Numbered from the stretch's first letter, positions 52,855-63,537 are shown. The stretch is 64,000 nt of DNA from Rosenbergiella gaditana (GCF_018494065.1 NZ_JABBFR010000012.1:41480-105479), one strand, 5' to 3'. The notes: generated from the letters alone by a model not told the origin. Made by a program: numbers and translations.

Positions 52855-53068
52855 TGAGTTCATTACGCACAAAAACCTTGCTAACCTTTTCCACGTCACC
52901 GAACCCGCCCGTGTTGCTGGGGATAACCCTCATCAGCTAAGGCGGCATAAGATTTACGACCAGCATGTTGTCGCAGCTCACGTTTTTAATGTTCAGGAAT
53001 TCATCCTTTGCCGCCACCTCTGAAAGCGGGATGACCTGGATTCCATCCTTTTTCCCGTTCGGGCTGTA
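52855..53068 (-). pseudogene. Fragment of P2-type phage portal gene (gpQ)
   Basis: On the minus strand the segment encodes SPNGKKDGIQVIPLSEVAAK then DEFLNIKNV, an in-frame amber stop at 52937-52939, and then NTGGFGDVEK and KVFVRNEL. These are landmark stretches of the C-terminal half of P2-family portal (gpQ) proteins. The upstream part of the gene is gone and the downstream frame diverges after VRNEL. It is a decayed phage fragment inside the repeat-bounded insertion. The 120 bp left of it hold no recognised gene. Confidence 0.75.
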
Positions 53069-53144
53069 GGTAGCAGCATTCACCAAGATGATACCCACGA
53101 CTGACCACAAAAAATCTGCGTAGCCAATCCGTGGACCAGCCAAT

Positions 53145-54365
<1,221 letters not shown>

Positions 54366-54398
54366 ATTTCGTCGCTCAGTTACCGTGATATCCGGAGA

Positions 54399-54947
54399 TC
54401 AAAAACCAGGATCCCAATCGACTTCAATAGTTGAAGTCTTGAGATCGACTTTTCTGATAACCTGTTCATCAAGAAACGGAATTAACCGCTCCTTCGCACC
54501 AAAAGCATCTTTCAGGTTTGCCTTAACGACTAATACATCGTTCGAGCCGGTTTCCATCAAATCAATGACTTTCCCCATCTCGTAGCCTTGGAGGTTAACT
54601 ACCTTACAACCCATTAGGTCTTTCCAGTAGTAATCACCATTATCCAACGCAGGCAAGTCAGCAGCGTTAACCGATATCTCGGCATTCGTCAATTGAGCTG
54701 CTGTATCACGATCATCAATACCTTTGACCTTGATGATCAGATCCTGATTGTGATGACGCCAACTCTCCAGTTCAATCAACTGCCATTTACCGGCGTGTTG
54801 AATAAACCAAGGTTGATAGTCAAAAATACTTTCAGCATTTTCGGTGGAGGAAAACACTTTGAGCCAACCGCGAATCCCGTAGGGCGCACCCAACTTACCC
54901 AAAATGAGTGGGTTAGCCGGAGGCTGTGCGGAGTTAGTTTTGGTCAT
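54399..54947 (-). CDS. rimM: Ribosome maturation factor RimM
   Basis: A 182-residue factor (E. coli 182) for 16S rRNA 3'-domain assembly. N-terminal RimM domain with [15 protein letters not shown], then a PRC-barrel ([24 protein letters not shown]), ending VDWDPGF. The ATG at 54947 is chosen over a GTG nine bases upstream on length. Confidence 0.97.
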   Translation of the reverse strand: MTKTNSAQPPANPLILGKLGAPYGIRGWLKVFSSTENAESIFDYQPWFIQHAGKWQLIELESWRHHNQDLIIKVKGIDDRDTAAQLTNAEISVNAADLPALDNGDYYWKDLMGCKVVNLQGYEMGKVIDLMETGSNDVLVVKANLKDAFGAKERLIPFLDEQVIRKVDLKTSTIEVDWDPGF

Positions 54948-54965
54948 GCTCACCACCGTGACAGA

Positions 54966-55214
54966 TTAAGCTACTTTTTTTGCTTCTTTGATCAGTGCAT
55001 TCACACGATCAGACAGAGTTGCACCCTGACCAACCCAGTGTTCAATGCGATCTAAATCAAGACGCAGACCTTCAGCCTGGCCAGAAGCAACCGGGTTGAA
55101 GAAACCAACACGCTCGATAAAACGACCGTTACGTGCATTGCGGCTATCAGTGACAACCACTTGGTAGAACGGACGCTTTTTTGCGCCGTGACGTGCTAAA
55201 CGAATTGTTACCAT
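54966..55214 (-). CDS. rpsP: 30S ribosomal protein S16
   Basis: An 82-residue ribosomal protein starting [17 protein letters not shown], identical in length to E. coli. The frame is open 20 codons upstream through the leader hairpin, but the ATG at 55214 after AGAGGA is the true start. It leads the rpsP-rimM-trmD-rplS operon. Confidence 0.98.
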   Translation of the reverse strand: MVTIRLARHGAKKRPFYQVVVTDSRNARNGRFIERVGFFNPVASGQAEGLRLDLDRIEHWVGQGATLSDRVNALIKEAKKVA

Positions 55215-55240
55215 AACATCCTCTTGAGTTAATAAAACAA

Positions 55241-55268
55241 CTGGGCCCCATCGAGGAACGGGGCCCAG
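55241..55268 (-). promoter_or_regulatory. Strong stem-loop in the ffh-rpsP interval
   Basis: A nine-base GC-rich stem (CTGGGCCCC / GGGGCCCAG) with a ten-base loop is followed on the minus strand by TTGTTTTATT. It lies about 90 bp past ffh and 26 bp before rpsP. It may be the ffh terminator or an attenuator in the rpsP leader. Confidence 0.7.
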
Positions 55269-55356
55269 GTGCAATATAAAAGCCCGAAAATTTTACTTAT
55301 TTTGGCGCAAAAAGCAACCGATAATGTAAAAACGCTCGAGTCTTTTCGTTTTAGGC

Positions 55357-56718
55357 TTAACGCCCAGGGAATCCAGGCGGCATCATGCCTTTCATGCCAC
55401 GCATCATCTTGGCCATACCACCCTTCTTCATTTTCTTCATCATCCGCTGCATATCATCGAATTGCTTAAGCAGGCGGTTAACATCTTGTACTTGTAATCC
55501 ACAGCCTGTGGCGATACGGCGTTTACGTGATCCTTTGATAATCTCAGGCTTGGCACGTTCCTGACGCGTCATGGAATTGATAATGGCTTCCATACGCACC
55601 AGAACTTTATCGTCCATTTGCGATTTCATGTTGTCGGGCAGTTGTCCCATACCTGGCAGTTTCCCCATTAAACTGGTGAGTCCGCCCATGTTTCGCATTT
55701 GCTTCAGTTGTTGCAGGAAGTCGTCTAAGTCGAAGCCATCACCGCTTTTTAGCTTTTTCGCGAGCTTCTCAGCTTCTTTATGGTCGACTTTACTCTCAAT
55801 ATCTTCGATAAGAGAGAGCATATCGCCCATCCCTAAAATCCGCGAAGCAATCCGATCGGGATAGAAAGGATCTAAGGCTTCCGTCTTTTCACCCACACCC
55901 ATAAATTTAATGGGTTTACCCGTGATATGACGAATAGAAAGTGCCGCACCACCCCGCGCATCACCATCAACTTTGGTCAAGACCACACCGGTGAGCGGTA
56001 ACGCTTCGTTAAAGGCTTTAGCCGTATTTGCCGCATCTTGACCGGTCATGGCATCGACCACAAACAGTGTTTCGACTGGATTCAGGGCAGCGTGGACATC
56101 TTTAATTTCGTCCATCATTGCTTCGTCGACGTGTAAACGACCGGCGGTATCGACGATTAAGACATCATAAAATTTTAACTTCGCTTCTTTCAAAGCAAGG
56201 TTTACGATATCAACTGGCTTCTGACTGACATCAGACGGAAAGAAGTCGATATTCACTTGCTCGGCTAAGGTTTCAAGTTGACGAATCGCCGCGGGGCGAT
56301 AGACGTCGGCCGACACCACTAACACTTTTTTCTTTTGCTTTTCGTGCAGAAATTTACCGAGTTTACCCACGCTGGTGGTTTTACCGGCACCTTGTAAGCC
56401 CGCCATTAAGATGACCGCAGGAGGCTGTGCAGCGAGGTTTAGTGCGTTATTTTCAGCGCCCATGGCGGCAACCAGTTCATCACGAACAATTTTGATGAAC
56501 TCTTGGCCCGGCGTGAGGCTTTTATTGACATCATGCCCAACGGCACTCTCTTTTACCCGAGCAATAAAATCGCGTACAACGGGAAGTGCGACGTCGGCTT
56601 CAAGCAGAGCCATGCGCACTTCGCGCAGTGTTTCTTTAATATTTTCTTCGGTCAGCCTGCCGCGACCGCTGATATTGCGCAGTGTTTGCGACAATCGATC
56701 TGTTAAGTTATCAAACAT
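55357..56718 (-). CDS. ffh: Signal recognition particle protein Ffh
   Basis: The SRP54 GTPase, 453 residues. N and G domains carry GLQGAGKTT (about 105-113), DTAGR and TKVDGDARGG. The C-terminal M domain is Met-rich (MKKMKKGGMAKMMRGMKGMM) and binds 4.5S RNA and signal peptides. It is upstream of rpsP and divergent from ypjD, as in E. coli. Confidence 0.98.
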   Translation of the reverse strand: MFDNLTDRLSQTLRNISGRGRLTEENIKETLREVRMALLEADVALPVVRDFIARVKESAVGHDVNKSLTPGQEFIKIVRDELVAAMGAENNALNLAAQPPAVILMAGLQGAGKTTSVGKLGKFLHEKQKKKVLVVSADVYRPAAIRQLETLAEQVNIDFFPSDVSQKPVDIVNLALKEAKLKFYDVLIVDTAGRLHVDEAMMDEIKDVHAALNPVETLFVVDAMTGQDAANTAKAFNEALPLTGVVLTKVDGDARGGAALSIRHITGKPIKFMGVGEKTEALDPFYPDRIASRILGMGDMLSLIEDIESKVDHKEAEKLAKKLKSGDGFDLDDFLQQLKQMRNMGGLTSLMGKLPGMGQLPDNMKSQMDDKVLVRMEAIINSMTRQERAKPEIIKGSRKRRIATGCGLQVQDVNRLLKQFDDMQRMMKKMKKGGMAKMMRGMKGMMPPGFPGR

Positions 56719-56886
56719 TATCCACTACTCAGATATAGGCTGGCGAAGCCGCCTGTGAGACATATTGTGCCTATCATAGCATGAAGTTACAGAGATCTCT
56801 GCAATTGTACTGAGATCGTTTGGCGCGGGCAGCAGGTAACGTTATACTGGACGTTTAATGGCAATATTTAAACGAATCCATCATCT

Positions 56887-57678
56887 ATGTCTTTGTTTGC
56901 GATAGTGGCGTTATTCGCCTACTCCCTAAGTCTTGCGTTAATCATACCGAGCCTGCTGACTCGCAGTAATGGCTGGCGGATGATGGCTATGCTTTCAGCC
57001 ATTGTGGCGCTCATTTGTCATGGCGTCGCTATTGAGCAACGGATCTTTAACCTTGAAAGCAGCCAAAACTTTAGCCTGCTTAATATTGGTTCGGTGATAA
57101 GCCTGATCATTTGTGCGGTGATGACCGTAGTCGCTTCGCGTAATCGTGGCTGGCTGTTGCTACCCTTTGTATATACCTTTGCTTTAATTAATCTCGCTTT
57201 TGCAACCTTTGTTCCCAATGCGTTTTTAACGCATCTTGAAGCGACCCCAGGGATTTTAGTGCATATCGGCTTAGCGCTATTTGCCTACGCGACGCTGATT
57301 ATTGCTGCGTTGTATGCCCTGCAACTGGTATGGATTGATTATCAGCTTAAAAATAAAAAACTCTCTTTTAACCATGAAATGCCACCGCTTATGGTGTTAG
57401 AGCGTAAGATGTTCCATATCACTCAAGTTGGATTTGTCTTACTCACCTTAGTCTTGGCCAGTGGTATTTTTTATTTACAGAATTTTTTTAGCGCTGAGAA
57501 CATGGATAAAGCTATCCTTTCTTTCTTAGCCTGGTTTGTCTATCTCATTTTACTGTGGGGACATTACCAAAAAGGTTGGCGAGGACGCCGTGTCGTCTGG
57601 TTCAACTGTAGTGGCGCCCTTCTGCTAACGATGGCTTACTTTGGTAGCCGCGTACTTCAGCAATTACTCACTCATTAA
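56887..57678 (+). CDS. ypjD: Inner-membrane protein YpjD (CcsA/HemX-like)
   Basis: A 263-residue membrane protein with about eight helices and the cytochrome-c-assembly (CcsA) fold pattern, including the conserved His in HIGLALFAYATL and WGHYQKGW. Its role in enterobacteria is unclear; recent work in E. coli links it with corB in Mg2+/Co2+ handling, which I recall only in outline. corB follows after 11 bp. Confidence 0.9.
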   Translation: MSLFAIVALFAYSLSLALIIPSLLTRSNGWRMMAMLSAIVALICHGVAIEQRIFNLESSQNFSLLNIGSVISLIICAVMTVVASRNRGWLLLPFVYTFALINLAFATFVPNAFLTHLEATPGILVHIGLALFAYATLIIAALYALQLVWIDYQLKNKKLSFNHEMPPLMVLERKMFHITQVGFVLLTLVLASGIFYLQNFFSAENMDKAILSFLAWFVYLILLWGHYQKGWRGRRVVWFNCSGALLLTMAYFGSRVLQQLLTH

Positions 57679-57689
57679 GGATTGTTTCA

Positions 57690-58967
57690 GTGGACTCTGT
57701 CTCGACCACGTCGTTGATTATTATTTTAGTTGTTATGGTTTTAGTTTCTGCTTGGTTCGCCGGTTCAGAGACCGGCATGATGACACTTAACCGTTATAAG
57801 TTACGGCATCATGCAAAGCAGGGAAACCGAGCGGCTAAACGTGTGGAGAAACTCCTAAAGCGCCCTGATTTATTGATAAGCTTAGTCCTTATCGGTAATA
57901 ACTTAGTTAATATTCTGGCCTCTTCGCTGGCGACCATTGTCGGCATGCGCCTTTACGGTAATACCGGTGTCGCGATTGCGACCGGGGTATTAACCTTTGT
58001 AGTCTTAATTTTTGCAGAGGTTTTACCCAAAACGATTGCCGCGCTCTACCCGGAAAAGGTTGCCTACCCAAGCAGCTTATTACTGGGTCCCATTCAAACG
58101 ATCATGCTGCCTATCGTCTGGTTATTGAATACCATTACCCGCTTTTTAATGCGCTTAGTCGGTATTAAAACTGAGAATTCAATGAGTTCTGCACTCAGTA
58201 AGGAAGAGTTACGGACCATTGTTTATGAGTCGCGGAATCTGATGTCGCGCCGCAACCAAGATATGTTGCTGTCCGTACTGGATCTCGAAAAAGTCACCGT
58301 TGACGATATCATGATCCCGCGTAACGAAATCGTCGGCATTAACATCAATGACGATTGGAAAACGTTGATCCGCCAGCTTACCCACTCACCACATGGCCGT
58401 ATAGTGCTTTATCGAGATACCCTTGAAGACTGTGTCGGAATGCTTCGTGTACGTGAAGCCTGGCGTATCATGAACGACAAGCGTGAATTTACTAAAGAGA
58501 ATTTGCTGCGTGCAGCAGATGAAATCTATTTCATCCCTGAAGGTACAGCGCTAAACCAACAGTTAGTAAAATTTCAGCGTAATAAGAAAAAAACTGGCCT
58601 TGTGATTGATGAGTACGGCGATATTAAAGGGTTGGTGACTATCGAAGATATTTTGGAAGAAATTGTTGGTGATTTTACCACGTCGATGTCCCCTTCTTTA
58701 GCCGAAGAAGTGATGCCTCAAAATGACGGTTCGGTATTGATCGACGGCAGTGCGAATATACGAGAGATCAATAAAGCGTTTAACTGGAGCCTGCCAGAAG
58801 ATGGTGCTCGAACCATCAATGGAATGCTGCTTGAGTTTCTAGAAGAAATCCCGGAAACGAATACCAAAGTAACTCTGAGTGGCTTCGCTATCGATATTCT
58901 TGATGTACAAGATAATAGGGTGAAGCAGGTACGTGTCGTGCCAAATAAACCGTTGAAACAGAGTTAA
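57690..58967 (+). CDS. corB: CNNM/CorB-type membrane protein YfjD
   Basis: A 425-residue protein of the CNNM/CorC family: an N-terminal DUF21 transmembrane domain (about 1-180, with SAWFAGSETGMMTLNRY), two CBS domains (about 205-330, DDIMIPRNEIV and VTIEDILEEIVGDF) and a C-terminal CorC_HlyC domain. Members transport or regulate Mg2+ and Co2+. It starts with GTG, 11 bp after ypjD, and ends at a strong terminator. Confidence 0.9.
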   Translation: MDSVSTTSLIIILVVMVLVSAWFAGSETGMMTLNRYKLRHHAKQGNRAAKRVEKLLKRPDLLISLVLIGNNLVNILASSLATIVGMRLYGNTGVAIATGVLTFVVLIFAEVLPKTIAALYPEKVAYPSSLLLGPIQTIMLPIVWLLNTITRFLMRLVGIKTENSMSSALSKEELRTIVYESRNLMSRRNQDMLLSVLDLEKVTVDDIMIPRNEIVGININDDWKTLIRQLTHSPHGRIVLYRDTLEDCVGMLRVREAWRIMNDKREFTKENLLRAADEIYFIPEGTALNQQLVKFQRNKKKTGLVIDEYGDIKGLVTIEDILEEIVGDFTTSMSPSLAEEVMPQNDGSVLIDGSANIREINKAFNWSLPEDGARTINGMLLEFLEEIPETNTKVTLSGFAIDILDVQDNRVKQVRVVPNKPLKQS

Positions 58968-58980
58968 TCCCCCTTCCTTA

Positions 58981-59010
58981 AAACGCGACATCTTGGTCGC
59001 GTTTTTTATT
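58981..59010 (+). terminator. Rho-independent terminator after corB
   Basis: A nine-base stem (AAACGCGAC / GTCGCGTTT) with a six-base loop is followed by TTTATTTAT. It lies about 15 bp past the corB stop. Confidence 0.92.
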
Positions 59011-59124
59011 TATCCCGCAATATCTTCCTGTTTTCAAGACAAAATCACTTTCTGTGCCATGCTTAAATGACTCATTAACAATCAGATTTCACTTAGCTCG
59101 TTCGTGCGCCACAAGGAGAAACGC

Positions 59125-60951
59125 TTGAAGAATAGTCAATATCATTCACCTATTCGCCAGCAGGGAACTGTCGGTCTTGGCGACTATGCCGCCATTGGCG
59201 AAGGACGTTCCGTCGCACTCATTGCGCCTGATGGCGGCATCGACTGGTGGTGCGTACCCCATATAGACTCGCCTGCATTATTTGACCGATTACTGGATAG
59301 TGACATTGGCGGTTACTTCAGTTTGACGCCTATCGAAGAATATAGTGTTCAACGACGCTATCGCGAAAACAGTAATATCTTAGAAACTGAATATATTACC
59401 GCTTCAGGCCGCGCCTTATTAACGGAATCCATTAACAGTAATCTTGCCGGCCCCCTTCCCTGGAACGAATTAGCCAGAAGAATTGAAGGGAAAGAAGGAA
59501 AAATCGACTTTCGACTCAGCATTCGTTTTGGGACACAAGTCGAAACCCGTTCACCTTGGCTCGACACCACTGACCAAGGGAATGTCTTCCATATCGGCGA
59601 CTTGATGGTCATGCTCCGCTGCAGTGATGATTTTGAGGTTGAAACGTGCGAAAGCAATGAGGTGAGAGCGCTATTAACCACTCATCCCTCTTCGTCTTCG
59701 TTGTGCGCCCTCTTGGTCTCGCGGTCAGAACCCCTAGCGGTCCCCACATTACAATCGATTGATAAACGTATCGAAACTAGCCACCTTGCTTGGCAAAGCT
59801 GGGTGGATAATTTGAGCTATCAGGGAAGCTATCCACAATATGTTACCCGTTCAGCCCTCGCCCTAAAATTTTTATGGTTTTCGCCAACCGGTGCACTGGC
59901 GGCAGCGGCCACCACCTCACTTCCAGAAGGGATTGGCGGAGAAAAAAATTATGATTATCGCTATGCATGGATCCGCGATGCCTGTCTAATTATTAAGTCT
60001 TTCGTATACTTAGGCGCGCTAGAAGATTGCCAAGCCGCTTACTCTTGGCTGTCAAAAACCATTATGCGCCATGGTGAAGAACTGCTCACCTGCTACACGC
60101 TAGAAGGCGGAGAGGTACCAGCTGAAACTTATTTAGACTTACAGGGCTATAAAAATTCGTTACCGGTCCGTAAAGGTAATAACGCACGCGACCAACGCCA
60201 ACTCAGTATGTATGGTGATATGTTGGCCGTCGGGCAATTATTCGTAGAATCTGGGCATATCCTTGATTTAGAGACTTCACGGTTGTTGAGTCGCTTAGCG
60301 AATCAATGTGCTGATCGCTGGCGCTTGAAGGATTCAGGTATGTGGGAATTGCCGGATCTGCAGCACTACACCCATTCTAAGATGGCCTGCTGGTTAGCCC
60401 TTGATGCCGCGGTAGAATTAGCCGACGCTGGTCATTTAGAAGCAACATGGCGTGATCGTTGGGCGGCTGAACGTGATCACATTGCACAATGGGTTGAACA
60501 CCATTGCTGGTCTGAAACACGTCAAGCTTACCGATTTTATTCTGACGATAATGATGAACTGGATGCAGCGCTAACCTTGGTGTATCGCTATGGTGCACGC
60601 ATCAATAAGCCACGCATGCTTTCAACATATCATGCCATCATCGAAGAGCTGGGTCACGGTGGACCTCATCTGTATCGCTACAGCCACGTTGAAAAAGAGG
60701 AGAGTACTTTTGTTGCCTGCTCGTTTTGGATGGTCGAAGCACTGGACGCTTTAGACGACAATGCGTTGGCCCAGAAAAATATGGAAACAATTCTTAAAAC
60801 ATTGTGTGATAGGGGAAATGTTGAAACATTTAATGAAATGTTTGATATTCGAACCGGGGAATGGCGAGGAAATCTGCCGCAAGGATTGAGTCATTTAGCA
60901 TTAATTTGTGCTGCACAAGCTCTGGGTAACCAGTCACTGTCGGGCTTATGA
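59125..60951 (+). CDS. Glycoside hydrolase family 15 protein (glucoamylase/trehalase-like)
   Basis: A 608-residue cytosolic protein with an N-terminal beta-sandwich (about 1-220; GDYAAIGEGRSVALIAPDGG, WWCVPHIDSPALF) and a C-terminal (alpha/alpha)6 GH15 domain (about 235-608; NYDYRYAWIRDACL, KMACWLALDAAVELA, GNLPQGLSHLALI). Bacterial members include glucoamylases and trehalases, so the substrate is probably an alpha-glucoside such as trehalose or maltodextrin. No signal peptide. The TTG at 59125 is preferred because AAGGAG lies six bases upstream; a GTG at 59104 is the alternative. Confidence 0.85.
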   Translation: MKNSQYHSPIRQQGTVGLGDYAAIGEGRSVALIAPDGGIDWWCVPHIDSPALFDRLLDSDIGGYFSLTPIEEYSVQRRYRENSNILETEYITASGRALLTESINSNLAGPLPWNELARRIEGKEGKIDFRLSIRFGTQVETRSPWLDTTDQGNVFHIGDLMVMLRCSDDFEVETCESNEVRALLTTHPSSSSLCALLVSRSEPLAVPTLQSIDKRIETSHLAWQSWVDNLSYQGSYPQYVTRSALALKFLWFSPTGALAAAATTSLPEGIGGEKNYDYRYAWIRDACLIIKSFVYLGALEDCQAAYSWLSKTIMRHGEELLTCYTLEGGEVPAETYLDLQGYKNSLPVRKGNNARDQRQLSMYGDMLAVGQLFVESGHILDLETSRLLSRLANQCADRWRLKDSGMWELPDLQHYTHSKMACWLALDAAVELADAGHLEATWRDRWAAERDHIAQWVEHHCWSETRQAYRFYSDDNDELDAALTLVYRYGARINKPRMLSTYHAIIEELGHGGPHLYRYSHVEKEESTFVACSFWMVEALDALDDNALAQKNMETILKTLCDRGNVETFNEMFDIRTGEWRGNLPQGLSHLALICAAQALGNQSLSGL

Positions 60952-60958
60952 TCAGGAT

Positions 60959-60981
60959 GCTACCAGCCGAAGGCTGGTAGC
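60959..60981 (+). terminator. Hairpin after the GH15 gene
   Basis: A ten-base perfect stem (GCTACCAGCC / GGCTGGTAGC) with a GAA loop lies 7 bp past the GH15 stop, followed by AAGAGTCTTT. Possibly shared with transcripts from the luxS side. Confidence 0.7.
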
Positions 60982-61065
60982 AAGAGTCTTTAGACCGCTT
61001 TCCACTCTTGTTCAACTTCTTGCAACGTCTTAGACAAAATGACTTTGTTATTGTCAGCGCCAATG

Positions 61066-61103
61066 AAAAAAGCCGCGACACAGTAATACCCGGCGCGGCT
61101 TTT
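61066..61103 (-). terminator. Terminator after luxS
   Basis: A ten-base stem (AAAAGCCGCG / CGCGGCTTTT) with a 16-base loop is followed on the minus strand by TT and then CATTG; the T-run is partly in the stem. It lies 25 bp past the luxS stop. Confidence 0.75.
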
Positions 61104-61128
61104 GAAGCGAATAACTAAATGATAAGTG

Positions 61129-61644
61129 TTAGATCTCTAACTCTTTAAGTGTTTCAGGAGGGAGTTCTAACTCTTGGTTATGGTTAACACGCACATCATG
61201 AGAAATGATATGACGCGCAATATCTTGCGCTTCGCTCAGGGAGTGCATCTCATAAGTGCCACACTGATATTCGTTCAATTCAGGAATTTTCTTTTGATCC
61301 TGAACCTTCAATACATCTTCCATCGCCGCTTTCCAAGCTGTGGCAACACGTTGCTCAGCTGGCGTTCCAATTAGGCTCATATAGAAACCGGTACGGCAAC
61401 CCATTGGAGAAATATCGATGATTTCCACACCATCACCATTTAAATGATTACGCATAAAACCGGCAAATAGGTGTTCTAACGTGTGGATACCACGTTCAGG
61501 CATCACTTCTTTGTTAGGAATACAGAAACGGAGATCGAATACGGTGATGGTATCGCCATGTGGAGTATTCATGGTTTTCGCCACACGAACTGCTGGGGCA
61601 GCCATGCGTGTGTGGTCTACTGTAAAGCTATCCAATAATGGCAT
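61129..61644 (-). CDS. luxS: S-ribosylhomocysteine lyase LuxS
   Basis: Cleaves S-ribosylhomocysteine to homocysteine and DPD, the precursor of autoinducer-2. The 171-residue enzyme has metal ligands H54 and H58 (HTLEH) and C128 ([10 protein letters not shown]), and Cys83 in GCRTGFY. It lies next to micA and gshA, the conserved enterobacterial arrangement. Confidence 0.98.
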   Translation of the reverse strand: MPLLDSFTVDHTRMAAPAVRVAKTMNTPHGDTITVFDLRFCIPNKEVMPERGIHTLEHLFAGFMRNHLNGDGVEIIDISPMGCRTGFYMSLIGTPAEQRVATAWKAAMEDVLKVQDQKKIPELNEYQCGTYEMHSLSEAQDIARHIISHDVRVNHNQELELPPETLKELEI

Positions 61645-61678
61645 ATTTCACCTCGCTAAAAAAAATTTTCGATTTGAT

Positions 61679-61706
61679 GAACTTTATACACGCTACGACG
61701 TCTTAA
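61679..61706 (+). promoter_or_regulatory. Sigma-E promoter of micA
   Basis: GAACTT (61679-61684) and TCTTAA (61701-61706) are separated by 16 bases and fit the RpoE consensus GAACTT-N16-TCTRA. The presumed start point of MicA (61712) lies five bases after the -10 element. MicA is RpoE-controlled in E. coli and Salmonella. Confidence 0.88.
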
Positions 61707-61711
61707 TCTAT

Positions 61712-61787
61712 GAAAGACGCGCATTTGTTATCATCATCCTGACAACTAAGATGTTATTCGGCCACAATGATGTGGCCATTTTCTTTT
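61712..61787 (+). ncRNA. micA: Small regulatory RNA MicA
   Basis: The 5' end GAAAGACGCGCATTTGTTAT is the same as the start of E. coli MicA, the region that pairs with the ompA leader. The middle differs. The 3' end is a terminator stem GGCCACA-ATGA-TGTGGCC followed by ATTTTCTTTT. It lies between luxS and gshA on the strand opposite to luxS, as in E. coli. It acts with Hfq to repress outer-membrane porin mRNAs under envelope stress. It also overlaps the luxS upstream region in antisense, which in E. coli affects luxS mRNA processing. Confidence 0.95.
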
Positions 61788-61792
61788 CTTGC

Positions 61793-63355
61793 CTACCCGT
61801 TTCGGGAAGCTAAATATTCTTCAAACGAGAGCGTATCGCTCGCTTCAATATTCTTCTGTTCGGTAATCGATTCAATTGCTTTTTCGGTAAAAATTTCCGC
61901 AGTCAGAATTTCGAGAGGTTCTTGTATCAATGCTTGACGATAATTCTCTGCCAAGGTGATACCGCTACCAATAAAACCCTCTTGCTTAATTACACTTAAG
62001 ATTTTACCCGAATACGTGCTATCAGGATCAGTAATCATGCCATGTAATGTCTGACACGTCGTCTGATAAGCGGTGTCCGCTCCCTGATCCAGGATCTTAG
62101 CGATTAAGGCTAATCCATCGAATAGTGCTGACCCTGCCTCTTGCAACGAGAAATCCTGCTGTCCACACTCCGCTTTCAATTTAAGGCCTGGTCTACGCCC
62201 TTCTAAAATAACGGTATTCCAATTGCCCTTAACAAAGCTCAGTTGCGCTTGATCCATATCAGGTGAATCAATTAATGCACACCAGATGAGAAACAGATCA
62301 AGAAAACGTACCTGCTCTTCACTGATGCCCGTGGCGGAGAATGGATTGATATCCAATGAACGCACTTCAATATATTCAATCCCCCCACGCATCAAGGCAT
62401 CCGAAGGTGCTTCCCCCGGACGAATGACTCGCTTAGGACGGATTGGCGCATAGAGTTCATTCTCAATTTGCAACACGTTAGTATTGAGTTGAATACGGCG
62501 CTGATGCGCATCAAATAATCCCATTTTCTCATGAGACTCTGATGGGGTGGCTATCGCTCGTTTTAAACCAGCAACATACTCATCCAATGAATTAAATGAG
62601 ATTTCCAAACCACTTTGGGATTTGTTGGTGTAACCGAGGTCACTCAGTCGTAACGACGTCGCATAAGGGAACCAACGTGCCCCTTGCCCATCGCTTTCCA
62701 TCGTCTTCAATACCGGATTGTCACCCAGGAAGCTTTCGCAGACCGCCGGCGAAGCACCAAAAAGGTAAGGAATAATCCAGCCAAAGCGATAGTAGTTACG
62801 AATTAGACGTAAGTAGCCGTCAGAAGCGATCACTTGTACAGGGCGGGAATCGTTATAGGCTAATGCTCTCGCTTCCCAAAAGGCGATCGGTAAGGAAAAA
62901 TTATAATGAATACCTGAAATCACCTGCATCAACGAGCCATAGCGGTGTTTTAAGCCCTGACGATAGATATGCTTCATCTGACCAAGGTTAGACGAACCAT
63001 AATCGGCTAGCGCAATAGTTTCCGCATCGGCAATGGTACCAGGAATACTAAACGGCCAAAGTCTCTCTTCACCAATATTCTTTGCAACATGGCGATGCAG
63101 GTCTCGTAAAAATGTCAGTAGATGAGGGATATCACGATCAACAGGTGTGACAAACTCCATTAATGATTCGGCGAAATCAGTAATTATCCAATCGTGGGTC
63201 AGTGCTGATCCAAGCGCTGTAGGATGGCCTTGTTCCGATAATGAGCCATCAGCCCGAACACGCAGGGATTCCCGTTCGATTCCTCGTCCGATCCCAGCTA
63301 AGAGCTGTGGCTGTTGTTGTAGCCAGCGTAACGCGTTAGTAACGTCAGGTAACAC
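61793..63355 (-). CDS. gshA: Glutamate-cysteine ligase GshA
   Basis: First step of glutathione synthesis. A 520-residue proteobacterial type enzyme (E. coli 518) with GIERESLRV near the start, TDFAESLMEFVTP, SGIHYNFSLP, and GGIEYIEVRSLDINPF. The GTG at 63355 (LPDVTNALRWL) is chosen because AGGGAGGT lies just upstream and it matches the E. coli N-terminus; an ATG at 63394 would add 13 residues. The yqaA and yqaB genes found between gshA and argQ in E. coli are absent. Confidence 0.96.
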   Translation of the reverse strand: MLPDVTNALRWLQQQPQLLAGIGRGIERESLRVRADGSLSEQGHPTALGSALTHDWIITDFAESLMEFVTPVDRDIPHLLTFLRDLHRHVAKNIGEERLWPFSIPGTIADAETIALADYGSSNLGQMKHIYRQGLKHRYGSLMQVISGIHYNFSLPIAFWEARALAYNDSRPVQVIASDGYLRLIRNYYRFGWIIPYLFGASPAVCESFLGDNPVLKTMESDGQGARWFPYATSLRLSDLGYTNKSQSGLEISFNSLDEYVAGLKRAIATPSESHEKMGLFDAHQRRIQLNTNVLQIENELYAPIRPKRVIRPGEAPSDALMRGGIEYIEVRSLDINPFSATGISEEQVRFLDLFLIWCALIDSPDMDQAQLSFVKGNWNTVILEGRRPGLKLKAECGQQDFSLQEAGSALFDGLALIAKILDQGADTAYQTTCQTLHGMITDPDSTYSGKILSVIKQEGFIGSGITLAENYRQALIQEPLEILTAEIFTEKAIESITEQKNIEASDTLSFEEYLASRNG

Positions 63356-63537
63356 TGACACCTCCCTTGGTGAAAGTCTTTTTAATTCAATCATTAGTCA
63401 GGCAATACTCTAGCCGATTGTCGGCCCGTTGTCGCGGACATGAGTAAACCTTAGATGCTATGGCGGTAAAAAGCTATCTTAGCGCAGAACAATTGAATTA
63501 TTTAATAAAGATTATAGATTTAGGGAAGAAAAGCGAA

